DNA of 64,000 bases from Gammaproteobacteria bacterium. GTDB taxonomy: Bacteria; Pseudomonadota; Gammaproteobacteria; Steroidobacterales; Foliamicaceae. The number at the start of each line of letters is the position of its first letter. Position 1 is the first letter of the stretch. The stretch spans positions 19,842 to 83,841 of the forward strand of contig JAPPHC010000014.1 in the NCBI GenBank assembly GCA_028821145.1, given 5' to 3'. The notes below the pieces were generated by a model. That model made no database searches. It saw nothing but the letters and a program-made list of their open reading frames with translations, and was not told the origin of the DNA. Of the stretch, positions 30,705 through 39,664 are shown one piece after another. A program made the translations under genes and the position numbers.

Positions 30705-31280
30705 ATGCCTATGGGGGACACCACCTGCTTGAACGACATGCCGTTCTACTACTTCGCCTATGGCTCGAACATGCTGACTGAACGGCTAAAAGCTGATTAT
30801 CGATGTCCTGGTGCGAGGGTCTGCGGATACGCTTTTGCCGAAGGCACGATTATCGAATTCAGCAAGCGGAGTGTGGACGGATCTGGAAAAGCGACGCTGG
30901 TCACAGCAGCCGGTCAGCGAACTCCCGGGGTGCTGTTCAAGATTCCGGAAGCAGAAAGCAGAGCCCTCGACCGTGCCGAAGGAGCCAGAAATGGCTACCA
31001 ACGCTGCGGTGCATTCCCGGTCCATCGATCCGGCAGCGCCGCGATCGTTCAGGCGGTGACCTACATTGCCAAGTCGCCCGAGGCGAATCTCAAACCGTAT
31101 GACTGGTATCTCGCTATCATAATCGCAGGTGCCCAACAGCACGGCCTTGGCGTCGACTATATTGCGAAATTGCAGCGTGTTCCTTATAAGCAGGACTATG
31201 ATCACACCCGCAAGGACAAGGCGATAGCGACCATCAAAGCGGCGGGATACGATTACGAGGAGGTTCTCGGTTCAGCCTGA
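30705..31280 (+). CDS. Gamma-glutamylcyclotransferase-like (AIG2/GGCT fold) protein
   Basis: A 191-residue protein with the family's opening motif YYFAYGSNM at residues 14-22 and a LDRAEG segment whose glutamate corresponds to the catalytic acid of GGCT enzymes. These cyclise gamma-glutamyl amines to release 5-oxoproline. The start could be 30705, 30711 or the ATG at 30738 directly before the conserved block. It is the last plus-strand gene before the convergent integrase. GGCT-like genes do turn up in islands; whether this one serves metabolism or defence cannot be told from the sequence. Confidence 0.78.
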   Translation: MPMGDTTCLNDMPFYYFAYGSNMLTERLKADYRCPGARVCGYAFAEGTIIEFSKRSVDGSGKATLVTAAGQRTPGVLFKIPEAESRALDRAEGARNGYQRCGAFPVHRSGSAAIVQAVTYIAKSPEANLKPYDWYLAIIIAGAQQHGLGVDYIAKLQRVPYKQDYDHTRKDKAIATIKAAGYDYEEVLGSA

Positions 31281-31346
31281 AGGCACCTACTTCCTGCCTA
31301 TCGCTTAGCCAAGGGTTAGATCACCACTGCGAAGGAACAATACCGT

Positions 31347-32534
31347 TTAGCGGCGCAGCGCAACCACTTGGGCGCCATCACCCGTCAGATACGCTGCCCA
31401 GGCATCCATGAGGCACCGCCGGCGCTCGAACAGATCGGAGCGGAAATAGGCTCCCTCCACACCCCCTACGGTATGCGCAAGCGCTGCTTCCGCCACTTCG
31501 CGTGCCTTGCCGGTGTCGGCGCACCAGTCGCGGAAGCTTGACCGAAAGCCGTGCACGGTCGCACGTTCTGCCAAACCCGTGTCGCGGAGCACCTTGGTGA
31601 GCGTCATGTCGGATAGCTCGCGCCCTTGCCGTATGGGAGACGGAAAGATCAGTGCGCTGCCATCGTTGAGCGCCCGGGCGTGGTCCAGCACTTCCAGCGC
31701 AGGCGCGCTCAAGGGGACGCGGTGTTCGACGCCCGCCTTCATACGCTCGCCGGGGATCTTCCACACGTCACTCTGGATCTCCGCCCATGTCGAGCCGCGG
31801 ACCTCGCCGGAGCGGGCGGCCGTGAATATCAGGAACGTTAGCGCCAGCTTAGCTACCGGTGAGGCTCCAGAGGTCTGTACGATTTCCAGCGCTTCGGGGA
31901 TCTCTGCATAAGGCAATGCCCTGAAATGCGCCTTCACGGCTGGCATGCGCGGTAAAGCACCATCGATTGCTTCTCCCGCCGCGTTGAATTGCACAAATCC
32001 GTGCGCCTGGCACCATTTGAGCGTCGCCCGAATATTCTGGCGCACTTTTCGTCCGGTCTCCGGTTTCGTGGTCCAGATGGGCGTCAGCACCGCCAATACA
32101 TGTTCCCGCCCTATCTGATCCACGGGAATTGCGCCTAACCGTGCCATTGCATGACGTTCCAATTTCTGCATCCAGTTGACCGCCACCTTCTCGCTGCGCC
32201 AGCGCGGACGTAGGGCCTCGAATGTGCGCTGGGCGGCCTCGCGAAACGTCGGAACCTTTGGTTGACGCTTGACCGCCAACGGATCGCCCCCGCGCCGTGC
32301 CATTCTGCGATTCGCATACGCAGCATCGCGGGCTTCTGCCAGCGTTACCCAGGAACATCCGCCCAGTCCGATGTCACGGCGTTTACCGTGAATGGTCAAT
32401 CGCTGAACCCACTGCTTGGACCCGCCGGGCGCGACTCTTAAGTACAGCGTATTGCCGTCGCCGTACAGGCCCGGTTGGTTGATTGCCCGGACTTTTTTGA
32501 CCGTCAGTTTTCCTTGCCCCACAAAATATTTCAC
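31347..32534 (-). CDS. P4-type tyrosine-recombinase integrase
   Basis: A 395-residue integrase. The N-terminal DUF4102 arm-binding domain starts at LTVKKVRAINQPGLYGDGN. The catalytic domain has the first Arg in AARSGEVRG, H-x-x-R in HGFRSSFRDW, a later AHTVGG histidine and the nucleophilic Tyr in EGAYFRSD, so it looks active. I start at GTG 32534, preceded by AAGGGTG; the frame is open to a TTG at 32600. The gene lies 155 bases from the 3' end of tRNA-Arg and reads away from it, as integrases of tRNA-targeting islands do. It defines the island's right end. Confidence 0.93.
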   Translation of the reverse strand: MKYFVGQGKLTVKKVRAINQPGLYGDGNTLYLRVAPGGSKQWVQRLTIHGKRRDIGLGGCSWVTLAEARDAAYANRRMARRGGDPLAVKRQPKVPTFREAAQRTFEALRPRWRSEKVAVNWMQKLERHAMARLGAIPVDQIGREHVLAVLTPIWTTKPETGRKVRQNIRATLKWCQAHGFVQFNAAGEAIDGALPRMPAVKAHFRALPYAEIPEALEIVQTSGASPVAKLALTFLIFTAARSGEVRGSTWAEIQSDVWKIPGERMKAGVEHRVPLSAPALEVLDHARALNDGSALIFPSPIRQGRELSDMTLTKVLRDTGLAERATVHGFRSSFRDWCADTGKAREVAEAALAHTVGGVEGAYFRSDLFERRRCLMDAWAAYLTGDGAQVVALRR

Positions 32535-32689
32535 GCGCTTATCACCCTTTTTATCCAACGCACGGACGCGAAGTGTAGCGTACGGCTGCGCGGGGTGCAA
32601 GTACGGATATCACCGTAAAGCTATTGTTTTATATCGTATTTCTGTCGTCTTGTGGCGTCGTATGGCAGTTAGAGCGAAATGTGGAAGAG

Positions 32690-32763
32690 CGCCCCGACCA
32701 GGATTCGAACCTGGGACCTTCCGCTTAGGAGGCGGACGCTCTATCCAGCTGAGCTACCAGGGC
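32690..32763 (-). tRNA. tRNA-Arg (anticodon CCU), integration site of the island
   Basis: 74 bases fold as a cloverleaf: acceptor GCCCTGG/TCGGGGC, D stem GCTC/GAGC, anticodon stem TCCGC/GCGGA around loop CTCCTAA (anticodon CCT), 5-base variable loop, T stem CCAGG/CCTGG with TTCGAAT, and discriminator G. The 3' CCA is not encoded (CTC follows). The integrase gene abuts the 3' side, so the T-arm and acceptor end are probably the attB/attL core. Confidence 0.93.
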
Positions 32764-32787
32764 GCGGCGGCGTCCAGCATAAGCCAG

Positions 32788-32821
32788 CGGGCCGCTACGC
32801 GCAAAATTGCGTAGCGGCCCG
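32788..32821 (-). terminator. Hairpin between TonB-receptor gene and tRNA-Arg
   Basis: A perfect 13-bp stem (CGGGCCGCTACGC at 32788-32800 and complement at 32809-32821) with an 8-base loop, 28 bases past the receptor's stop codon. No T tract follows on the minus strand. It probably ends or stabilises the receptor transcript. Confidence 0.6.
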
Positions 32822-32848
32822 TTGGAGAAGTCTGCCCGGAAAGGCTGC

Positions 32849-35365
32849 CTAGAACGTATAGCTGGCGCGCACCCCGAATTCACGCGGGTCGGGGTAGTAG
32901 AGCGTCAGCGCATTCGGGAACAGCAGCGTGAAGAAGAAACGTCCGGGAGGCGGCACCCGGGGAGGCGGAACAAATCCGGACACGATGCCGATGCCGCCAA
33001 AGTCGGGCGCCGAAACCCCGCTCCGCATGGTGTCGTCGTCGAACAGGTTCTCGACATACGCCATGACCGTCCACGAATCCCGCGACAGACCTACCCGAAA
33101 GTCCGCCAACATGTAGCTCTCGAACTCCACCATGTTCCACTCGTCCATCCAGCGGGAACCCTGGTACTGGACATCGAAATCAATCATCAGTTCCGCGCCG
33201 TTGGCCAGCCCCGAGCGCCAGGACAGACCGGCGAACAATTGATGCTGCGGAACGTCCTCAATCTCGTTTCCGGTCAGGTCCACAAGACAGGTGGTGGTGC
33301 CGCCCAGCGTCGTCAACTCGCAGCCCCCGCCGCGCACCGCATCGTTGATGGAACTGCTCAACTTGTTGTATTCGCTGTACTCGGCCGAAAGCAGCGTATA
33401 GCCCCATTTCATTGTGAGGTTGTCGGTGAGCACCGCCGAAACGTCAACTTCCAACCCCTTGATCAGGGCCGCCGAAGCGTTTTCCGGGCGGGTCGCCAAG
33501 TTTCCGCTCGCCGTCTGATACTGGGTAGTCAGTTGCTTATCGGTGAAATCCTGGTAGAAGACCGCCCCGTTGAATCGCAGGCTATCGTCCATCCAGCTTG
33601 TCTTCCAACCGAACTCGAAGACCGTCATTTCTTCCGCCTCGAAACGCAGCACGTCCGGATTGAACCCTTCAGGTCCCACCAATGTGCTGATGCCGGCGGG
33701 CTTTATGGCGCGCGAGACGGAGCCGTAGTAGGTCTGTTCCTCCGAGGGCCGGTAGCGCACGATCACCTTGGGCGCCAGGTAGCTGTCGTCTTCCTCGGCT
33801 GAAATTGAATGGGCTTCCGGCGGGAACTGTGTAAACGGACCGAAGGCGTTTCCGATCAGGGTGCCCCCGGACGGTCCACTCATGTCCAGGTCCTCGGTCA
33901 CGTAGCGAGCCTCAAGGCCGATGTCCCAGGCTTCCGAGAATTGCCAGTCCACCAGGCCGTAAGCGGAAGTGTGGGCAACGTCCCGGTTCCAGGGAAGGAC
34001 ATGCCTGGGCACTTCGCTGCCGATCCGCGCCACCCAGTAGCCGCAGTCGATTCGCAGGCGGAAATTCGGAACCCCCATCGAGAAGAACGGCGGCAGGAAG
34101 CCGTAGTTGATGCAGGTCGTGCCGTACTCGTCGTGCTGGTATTCCTCAGTCCAGTACAACCCTCCCAGGACCCAGGAAAAAGGCCCTTCGCCTGTGGACG
34201 TGAGCCGGAATTCCTGGCTGAAAAGATCGTTTTCGGTCACAAAGTTCACCTCGCCGGAGATGCTGATGCCGAATGGTCGAACCGGCGCGGAAATATCGCC
34301 TATCCGCTGAGAGTCGTGGAATTGATGGGCATCAACGGAACCGACGTGGGTAATGGACGTCAGCATTGCGCCGGCAAAGTCGAACTCGGCGCGCAGCTGC
34401 CCGCGCAATACCTCGCGCGTCGTGCCCTGAAATTCCTCGCCAGTGCGGGGGTCGGGGCTGAGCGTTATGGGCGCGGCGTCAATGCCGGGAACGGTCCCGA
34501 ACGGCTGATCGACCGAGGTTGCGTCCGGGTGCCAGATTACTCCCAGGCCAGCGGCCGGCGTGGGGATTGGGACACGAATGTCGGAGGCCGCAGCCGCCCC
34601 GGGAGCGAACTCGTCGTCGGTGTATTCGAAACGCGCCGTGAATCGTGCGCGCTCCCCGACATCAAGCGCTGCCGTCAGCGTAAAGCCCACACCCTCCTGG
34701 CCGCCGACATCTCCACCGGTCACGGTGTTCTTGTAATAGCCGTCCTCGTTCCAGGCCGCGAAGTTGAACCCGACGAAGAAGTTCTCGCTCAGGGGGCCGC
34801 TGGCTGATCCCATGATCTCCTTCTTGCCTTCGGCGGAAACGTCAACGGAAAGCTGCCCGCGGCGGTCCGCTCCGGGTCGTCGGGTCACGTAGTGGATCGC
34901 GCCGCCGAAAGCGCTGCGTCCGTAAAGCGCGGACTGCGGTCCGCGGACCACTTCGATGCGTTCGATATCGATAAGGCGTGGATTGATGGTGAGCGAACTG
35001 CCGGAAGTCCGTACTCCCTCGCTGGAAATATCCACGTCGTCCAGCAGCACGGCCACGTTCGGACGTCCCCGTGTGGGCGACAAGCCGCGCATCACGACGC
35101 GGGTGTCCTGCGGTGAGAACCCCTTGTCGAAGATGATCCCGGCCGATTGGCGGGCGATGTCTTCGATACTGTCGATGCCCTGGACCATCAGGTCTTCCTG
35201 GCTGAAGGTGGTGATGCTGATCGGCACCTCCTGCAGCGATTCCTCGCGCTTTCGCGCCACCACCACGATTTCCTCAAGCTCCTGCGCATAGACAGGAATC
35301 GTGAGGCTTGCGGCGCAAACCGCCGGAATCATCAAGCGCCAGAGCGCCTTGCCGCGTGCTTCCAT
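32849..35365 (-). CDS. TonB-dependent outer-membrane receptor
   Basis: An 838-residue protein with a signal peptide (residues 1-~27, ending PVYAQ), a plug domain at ~45-165 (EEIVVVARKREESLQEVPIS, VVMRGL, RIEVVRGPQSALYGRSAFGG) and a long C-terminal beta-barrel ending in an aromatic residue (SYTF). The region LEEIVVVARKREE resembles a TonB box. The ATG at 35365 has GGGAGGA upstream. Such receptors import ligands using TonB-transmitted energy; the substrate cannot be read from the sequence. It is read divergently from the mevalonate genes, and no linked regulator or anti-sigma gene is present. Confidence 0.93.
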   Translation of the reverse strand: MEARGKALWRLMIPAVCAASLTIPVYAQELEEIVVVARKREESLQEVPISITTFSQEDLMVQGIDSIEDIARQSAGIIFDKGFSPQDTRVVMRGLSPTRGRPNVAVLLDDVDISSEGVRTSGSSLTINPRLIDIERIEVVRGPQSALYGRSAFGGAIHYVTRRPGADRRGQLSVDVSAEGKKEIMGSASGPLSENFFVGFNFAAWNEDGYYKNTVTGGDVGGQEGVGFTLTAALDVGERARFTARFEYTDDEFAPGAAAASDIRVPIPTPAAGLGVIWHPDATSVDQPFGTVPGIDAAPITLSPDPRTGEEFQGTTREVLRGQLRAEFDFAGAMLTSITHVGSVDAHQFHDSQRIGDISAPVRPFGISISGEVNFVTENDLFSQEFRLTSTGEGPFSWVLGGLYWTEEYQHDEYGTTCINYGFLPPFFSMGVPNFRLRIDCGYWVARIGSEVPRHVLPWNRDVAHTSAYGLVDWQFSEAWDIGLEARYVTEDLDMSGPSGGTLIGNAFGPFTQFPPEAHSISAEEDDSYLAPKVIVRYRPSEEQTYYGSVSRAIKPAGISTLVGPEGFNPDVLRFEAEEMTVFEFGWKTSWMDDSLRFNGAVFYQDFTDKQLTTQYQTASGNLATRPENASAALIKGLEVDVSAVLTDNLTMKWGYTLLSAEYSEYNKLSSSINDAVRGGGCELTTLGGTTTCLVDLTGNEIEDVPQHQLFAGLSWRSGLANGAELMIDFDVQYQGSRWMDEWNMVEFESYMLADFRVGLSRDSWTVMAYVENLFDDDTMRSGVSAPDFGGIGIVSGFVPPPRVPPPGRFFFTLLFPNALTLYYPDPREFGVRASYTF

Positions 35366-35435
35366 TTGCTTTCCTCCCAAGCAACGTAGGATTTCGCAAC
35401 GGATTCTGCCACAACTGCCCCAAGCGGCGCTTTCG

Positions 35436-35441
35436 TATAAT
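35436..35441 (+). promoter_or_regulatory. Candidate -10 element (TATAAT) for the HMGR-mevalonate kinase gene
   Basis: A perfect TATAAT lies 10 bases before the proposed TTG start at 35452, so transcription would begin around 35448 and the mRNA would be almost leaderless. The -35 region is weak. Confidence 0.4.
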
Positions 35442-35451
35442 TGCCGGCGCT

Positions 35452-37719
35452 TTGAAGGGTTCCCGCATACCCGGTTTCTACCGTCTTACGCCGCGCGAGC
35501 GGGTGCAGACCGCGCTCGAGCACGGCCTTTTGAGCGAGGCGGACTTCAAGGACCTTGCCCGGGGCCGCGCCAGCCTGGACGCGGCGCGCGCCGACCGGAT
35601 GATCGAGAACGTGATCGGCGTGCTGGGACTGCCGGTGGGCCTGGGACTCAACTTCCTGATCAACGGGCGCGACTATGTGGCCCCCATGGCGGTGGAGGAA
35701 CCCTCGGTCGTCGCCGCCCTGAGTTCAGCCGCCAAGCTCGTTCGCGAGGCGGGCGGCTTTACCGCCGAGGCCGACGATCCGGTGCTGATCGGGCAGATCC
35801 AGGTGCTCAACGTGCCCGATCCGGCCCACGCGGCGGCCGACCTGCTGTCGCGCCGCGAGGAGATCATCCGCCTTGCCAACAGCATCCACCCGCGCATGGT
35901 GGCGCGAGGCGGCGGCGTGGTCGATGTCGAAGTGCACCGGCGCCCGATGCCCGGCGGCGAAGGTGAAATGCTGGTCCTGCACCTGCTGGTCGATACCCGC
36001 GATGCGATGGGCGCGAACCTGGTCAACAGCATGTGCGAGGGCGTGTCGGCGCTGGTCGAAAGCATGAGCGGCGGCCAGGTCTTCATGCGCATCCTCTCGA
36101 ACCTCAGCGATCGTGCGCTGGCCCGGGCGGAGGTCGTGATTCCGGCGGAACTCCTGGGCGGCAAGGGCCAGAGCGGCGAGGACGTGCGCGACGGCATCGC
36201 GATGGCGGCCGAACTGGCCGCGGTCGATCCCTACCGCGCGGCTACGCACAACAAGGGCATCATGAACGGCGTCGATGCGGTGGCGCTGGCCACCGGCAAC
36301 GACTGGCGGGCCATCGAGGCCGGCGCTCACGCCTGGGCGGCCCGGCACGGCCAGTACACGGCGCTGTCGAAGTGGTGGCGCAGCGAGGAAGGAGCGCTGT
36401 GCGGGCGGCTGGAGATGCCGATCAAGGTGGGGACGGTCGGGGGTTCGCTGGAGGCCAACCCGGCCACCCAGCTGTTCCTGCGGATGATGCGCGTGGATTC
36501 TGCGCAGGAGCTCGCGCAGGTCATGGCGGCGGTCGGCCTGGCGCAGAACTTCTCGGCGCTCAGGGCGCTGGTCACCGAGGGCATACAGGCCGGCCACATG
36601 ACCCTGCACGCACGCACCGTGGTCAAGGCCGCCGGCACGCCGCCGGAACTGTTCGACCAGGTGCTGGAGCGGCTGATCGGCGAAGGAGACGTCAAGGTCT
36701 GGCGCGCGCGGGAGGTCCTGGGCGAACTGGAAAGAAAGCGGGACATGCCGGCGCTGGACGAAGCGGCAATGGCCCGCCTGGGCGTGGCCGCGGGCAAACT
36801 GATCCTGCTGGGCGAACATGCCGCCGTGTTCGGGCAGCCGGCGCTGGCCTGCCCCGTGCCCCTCAACGTGCGCGCCCAGATCAGCGACAGCGAGGAAGGC
36901 ATTCAGTTGGCGATCCCGGGCTGGGGGCTCGAGTACCGCCTGTCCCATTCGCGCCGGCGCCGCCCCTGGGAACGCTCAGCGCTGAAGATGCTCGAGGAAC
37001 TGGGGCTGGCCGGCAAGTCGATGCGCATTTCCGTCTTCTCCGACCTGCCCCGCGGCGTCGGCCTGGGGTCGTCCGCGGCAATGGCCGTCGCCATCATCCG
37101 GGCCCTGAACAAGCGCTTCGACCTGAATCTCAGCGTCGAGAGGATCAACGAGATCGCCTGGGCCTGCGAACAGTTTGCGCACGGCCGCGCGAGCGGCGTG
37201 GACAATGCCGTGTCCGCATATGCAACCACCCTGCTCTACCGCAAGAACACGCCGCCGGAAATACACCCGGTCACCGCGGGCGCCGACACGTACTTCGTGA
37301 TCGGAATCAGCAGCGAGGAAAGCCTCACGGCCGTAACGGTCGAAAACGTCAGGACGGCGCGCGACCGCAACCCGAACACTTATGATCGCATTTTCGCCGA
37401 GATCGGCGAACTCGTGGTCGAGGCCCGACAGTGCCTCGAAGGCGGGAAGCTCGAAGAACTGGGCGACCTCATGAACATCAACCACGGCCTGCTCAACGGC
37501 CTGCAGCTCGCCACTCCGGAACTGGAACAGTTGATCGACGCCGCGCGCATGGGCGGCGCCCTGGGGGCCAAGCTGACCGGCGGCGGCGGCGGCGGGGCCA
37601 TGCTTGCGCTGTGCGCCGAAAGCTGCGATACGGTCAAGGAATCGATCGAAAAGACCGGCGCAAGGACCATCGCGCTGAAGCTTCCCGCCGGCGGAGGAGA
37701 GGTGGAACTGATCCAGTGA
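35452..37719 (+). CDS. Fused class II HMG-CoA reductase - mevalonate kinase
   Basis: About 755 residues forming two enzymes. Residues 1-~430 are class II HMG-CoA reductase: ENVIG with E52, PMAVEEPSVV, the nucleotide-binding DAMGANLVN (184-192), HNKG with K268, GND with D284 and the catalytic His386 in HMTLHAR. From ~446 to the end is a GHMP-family mevalonate kinase: GKLILLGEH (448-456), the ATP loop PRGVGLGSSA (533-542) and KLTGGGGGG (707-715). All catalytic residues I can check are present. The protein would make mevalonate and phosphorylate it. The homology begins at SRIPGF, so TTG 35452 is the likely start. The isomerase gene follows with a GTGA overlap. Confidence 0.9.
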   Translation: MKGSRIPGFYRLTPRERVQTALEHGLLSEADFKDLARGRASLDAARADRMIENVIGVLGLPVGLGLNFLINGRDYVAPMAVEEPSVVAALSSAAKLVREAGGFTAEADDPVLIGQIQVLNVPDPAHAAADLLSRREEIIRLANSIHPRMVARGGGVVDVEVHRRPMPGGEGEMLVLHLLVDTRDAMGANLVNSMCEGVSALVESMSGGQVFMRILSNLSDRALARAEVVIPAELLGGKGQSGEDVRDGIAMAAELAAVDPYRAATHNKGIMNGVDAVALATGNDWRAIEAGAHAWAARHGQYTALSKWWRSEEGALCGRLEMPIKVGTVGGSLEANPATQLFLRMMRVDSAQELAQVMAAVGLAQNFSALRALVTEGIQAGHMTLHARTVVKAAGTPPELFDQVLERLIGEGDVKVWRAREVLGELERKRDMPALDEAAMARLGVAAGKLILLGEHAAVFGQPALACPVPLNVRAQISDSEEGIQLAIPGWGLEYRLSHSRRRRPWERSALKMLEELGLAGKSMRISVFSDLPRGVGLGSSAAMAVAIIRALNKRFDLNLSVERINEIAWACEQFAHGRASGVDNAVSAYATTLLYRKNTPPEIHPVTAGADTYFVIGISSEESLTAVTVENVRTARDRNPNTYDRIFAEIGELVVEARQCLEGGKLEELGDLMNINHGLLNGLQLATPELEQLIDAARMGGALGAKLTGGGGGGAMLALCAESCDTVKESIEKTGARTIALKLPAGGGEVELIQ

Positions 37720-38237
37720 GTGCGCCGGTCAACCTGGTGCTGGTGGATGCCGAAGATCGCGAAATCGGCGTGGCGGAGAAATTCCGATGCCACGAGGGCG
37801 ATGGCCTTCTGCACCGCGCCTTTTCGGTATTCGTCTACGGACCGGACGGACGGGTCCTGCTCCAGCAGCGAAGCGCCGCCAAGCCGCTGTGGCCGATGTA
37901 CTGGTCGAATGCCTGTTGCGGTCATCCGTTGCCGGGCGAGGACGTTCCCGCCGCGGCCGAGCGCCGCACCCACGAGGAACTGGGCATCTCCTTAAAGGCC
38001 CGGTTCCTTTACAAATTCATCTACCAGGCCCGCTACTCCGCCGGCTACTCGGAACACGAGCTATGCCACGTGTTCGAAAGCGACTACGACGGTAAACTGG
38101 CGCCCGACCCCGCCGAAATCGCCGCCTGGCGCTGGATCGCGCCGGACGAACTGACTCAGGAGATCGAACGCCACCCCGAGCGCTTCAGCCCCTGGATGAA
38201 GCTCGAATGGGCTGAAATCCTCCGCTACTCGGAGTGA
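37716..38237 (+). CDS. idi: Isopentenyl-diphosphate delta-isomerase, type 1
   Basis: A 173-residue Nudix-fold isomerase interconverting isopentenyl and dimethylallyl diphosphate. The conserved blocks are present: LLQQRSAAKPLWPMYWSNACCGHP with the active-site Cys, the Nudix-like AAERRTHEELGI and YSEHELCHVFE with the catalytic acidic residue. The GTG at 37716 overlaps the stop of the reductase-kinase gene (GTGA), so the two are translationally coupled and belong to one mevalonate pathway. The gene ends inside fumC's 3' end (13-base convergent overlap). Confidence 0.93.
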   Translation: MSAPVNLVLVDAEDREIGVAEKFRCHEGDGLLHRAFSVFVYGPDGRVLLQQRSAAKPLWPMYWSNACCGHPLPGEDVPAAAERRTHEELGISLKARFLYKFIYQARYSAGYSEHELCHVFESDYDGKLAPDPAEIAAWRWIAPDELTQEIERHPERFSPWMKLEWAEILRYSE

Positions 38238-39610
38238 ATGCCGCCCCTGGTCAGCGTGACCGGGTTCAGGATGGCCTTCAGCTGCTCTTCGGACAGATCG
38301 GTTTCCTCGACCGCCACTTCCAGGATCGGCCGCCCTTCCGCATAGGCCCGCTTGGCGATTGCCGCGGCCTTGTCGTAGCCGATCACGGGGTTCAGCGCCG
38401 TCACCAGGACCGGGTTGCGTTCCAGCAGTTCCGTCAGGCGCTCCCGGTTGACCGTCAGGCCGGCGATCGCCTTGTCGGCCAGCATCCGGCAGGCCGCCGA
38501 AAGAATCTGGATGCTCTCGAGCGCGTTGCGCGCGATCATCGGCAGCATCACGTTCAACTGGAAGTTGCCCGACTGGGCGCCAACGGTTATCGCCGCGTCG
38601 TTGCCGATCACCTGGGCCGCCACCTGCATGGCGGCTTCGCTGGCGACCGGATTGACCTTGCCCGGCATGATGCTGGAGCCCGGCTGCAGCGCCGGCAGCG
38701 TGACCTCGCCCAGTCCGCCCAGCGGCCCGGAGTTCATCAGGCGCAGGTCGTTGGCAATCTTCATCAGCGCCACAGCAGCCACCTTGAGCTGTCCGGACAG
38801 CTCCACCATCGTCTCCTGTCCGGACAGCGCCGCAAACCGGTTGCCGGCCGGCGTCAGGTCCAGGCCGGTCTTTTCGCTGATCCAGCGGCAGGCCAGTCCC
38901 GACATCACCGGGTGGGCGTTGATTCCCGTACCGACCGCGGTTCCGCCCAGCGCCAGCTTGTTCAGCCATAAATTGAGCACCTGCTCAAGCCGGGTCCGGC
39001 AGTCGCGCAATTGCGCCGCCCAGCCGCCGAATTCCTGGCTGAGCGCGACGGGCATCGCGTCCATCAGGTGCGTGCGGCCAGTCTTGACCACGTCCTCGAA
39101 TTCCGCGGCGCGCTTCTCGATCGTGCCGGCGAGGTGATCCAGCGCCGGCAGCAACCGTTCGTTTACCTCCAGGGCCGCGGAAAGATGCAGCGCGGACGGA
39201 ATGACGTCGTTGCTGCTCTGCCCCATGTTGACGTGATCGTTGGGATGCACCTTGACCTCTTTGGAACTGGCGGCGTTGGCGATCACCTCGTTCACGTTCA
39301 TGTTGCTGCTGGTGCCCGATCCGGTCTGAAACACGTCCACGGGGAAGTGCTCGTCATGGATGCTGTGGGCAACGTGTTCGGCTGCCCTCATGATGGCGTT
39401 GGCCCGGGCCGAGTCCAGCAGGCCCAGGGTGCGATTGGCCGAAGCGCACGCACCCTTGATCAGGCCGAGGGCGCGAATGAACGCGCGCGGCATCCTCTTG
39501 CCGCTGATCTGGAAATTCTCCACGGCACGCTGGGTGCTGGCTCCCCAAAGCGCGTCGGACGGGACCTTGAGCGCTCCCATGCTGTCGCTTTCGGTTCTGA
39601 ATTTTGGCAC
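38225..39610 (-). CDS. fumC: Fumarate hydratase, class II
   Basis: A 461-residue enzyme of the iron-independent fumarase type (E. coli FumC is 467). It has the family signature GSSIMPGKVN, with the catalytic loop, plus TGSGTSSNMNVNEV and GRTHLMDAMPV. It hydrates fumarate to malate in the TCA cycle. It is divergent from purB with a 54-base gap that must hold both promoters. Its last 13 bases overlap the convergent idi gene. Confidence 0.97.
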   Translation of the reverse strand: MPKFRTESDSMGALKVPSDALWGASTQRAVENFQISGKRMPRAFIRALGLIKGACASANRTLGLLDSARANAIMRAAEHVAHSIHDEHFPVDVFQTGSGTSSNMNVNEVIANAASSKEVKVHPNDHVNMGQSSNDVIPSALHLSAALEVNERLLPALDHLAGTIEKRAAEFEDVVKTGRTHLMDAMPVALSQEFGGWAAQLRDCRTRLEQVLNLWLNKLALGGTAVGTGINAHPVMSGLACRWISEKTGLDLTPAGNRFAALSGQETMVELSGQLKVAAVALMKIANDLRLMNSGPLGGLGEVTLPALQPGSSIMPGKVNPVASEAAMQVAAQVIGNDAAITVGAQSGNFQLNVMLPMIARNALESIQILSAACRMLADKAIAGLTVNRERLTELLERNPVLVTALNPVIGYDKAAAIAKRAYAEGRPILEVAVEETDLSEEQLKAILNPVTLTRGGIHSE

Positions 39611-39664
39611 GAACTACCCCTGTTGCAGTATGATGCGCGCCTCGGAGTATAGCCGCCCCTCCCC

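Noticed and set aside
32689-32765. 77-base version of the tRNA-Arg using a GCGCCCT/GGGGCGC acceptor stem
   Set aside because: Positions 8-9 and the D stem fit only the 74-base fold with acceptor GCCCTGG/TCGGGGC; the outer bases merely extend the pairing by chance.
36033-37385. 450-codon frame inside the HMGR-mevalonate kinase gene, other frame
   Set aside because: Gly/Arg/Ala-rich composition with no motif; the fused enzyme's catalytic residues all lie in the chosen frame.
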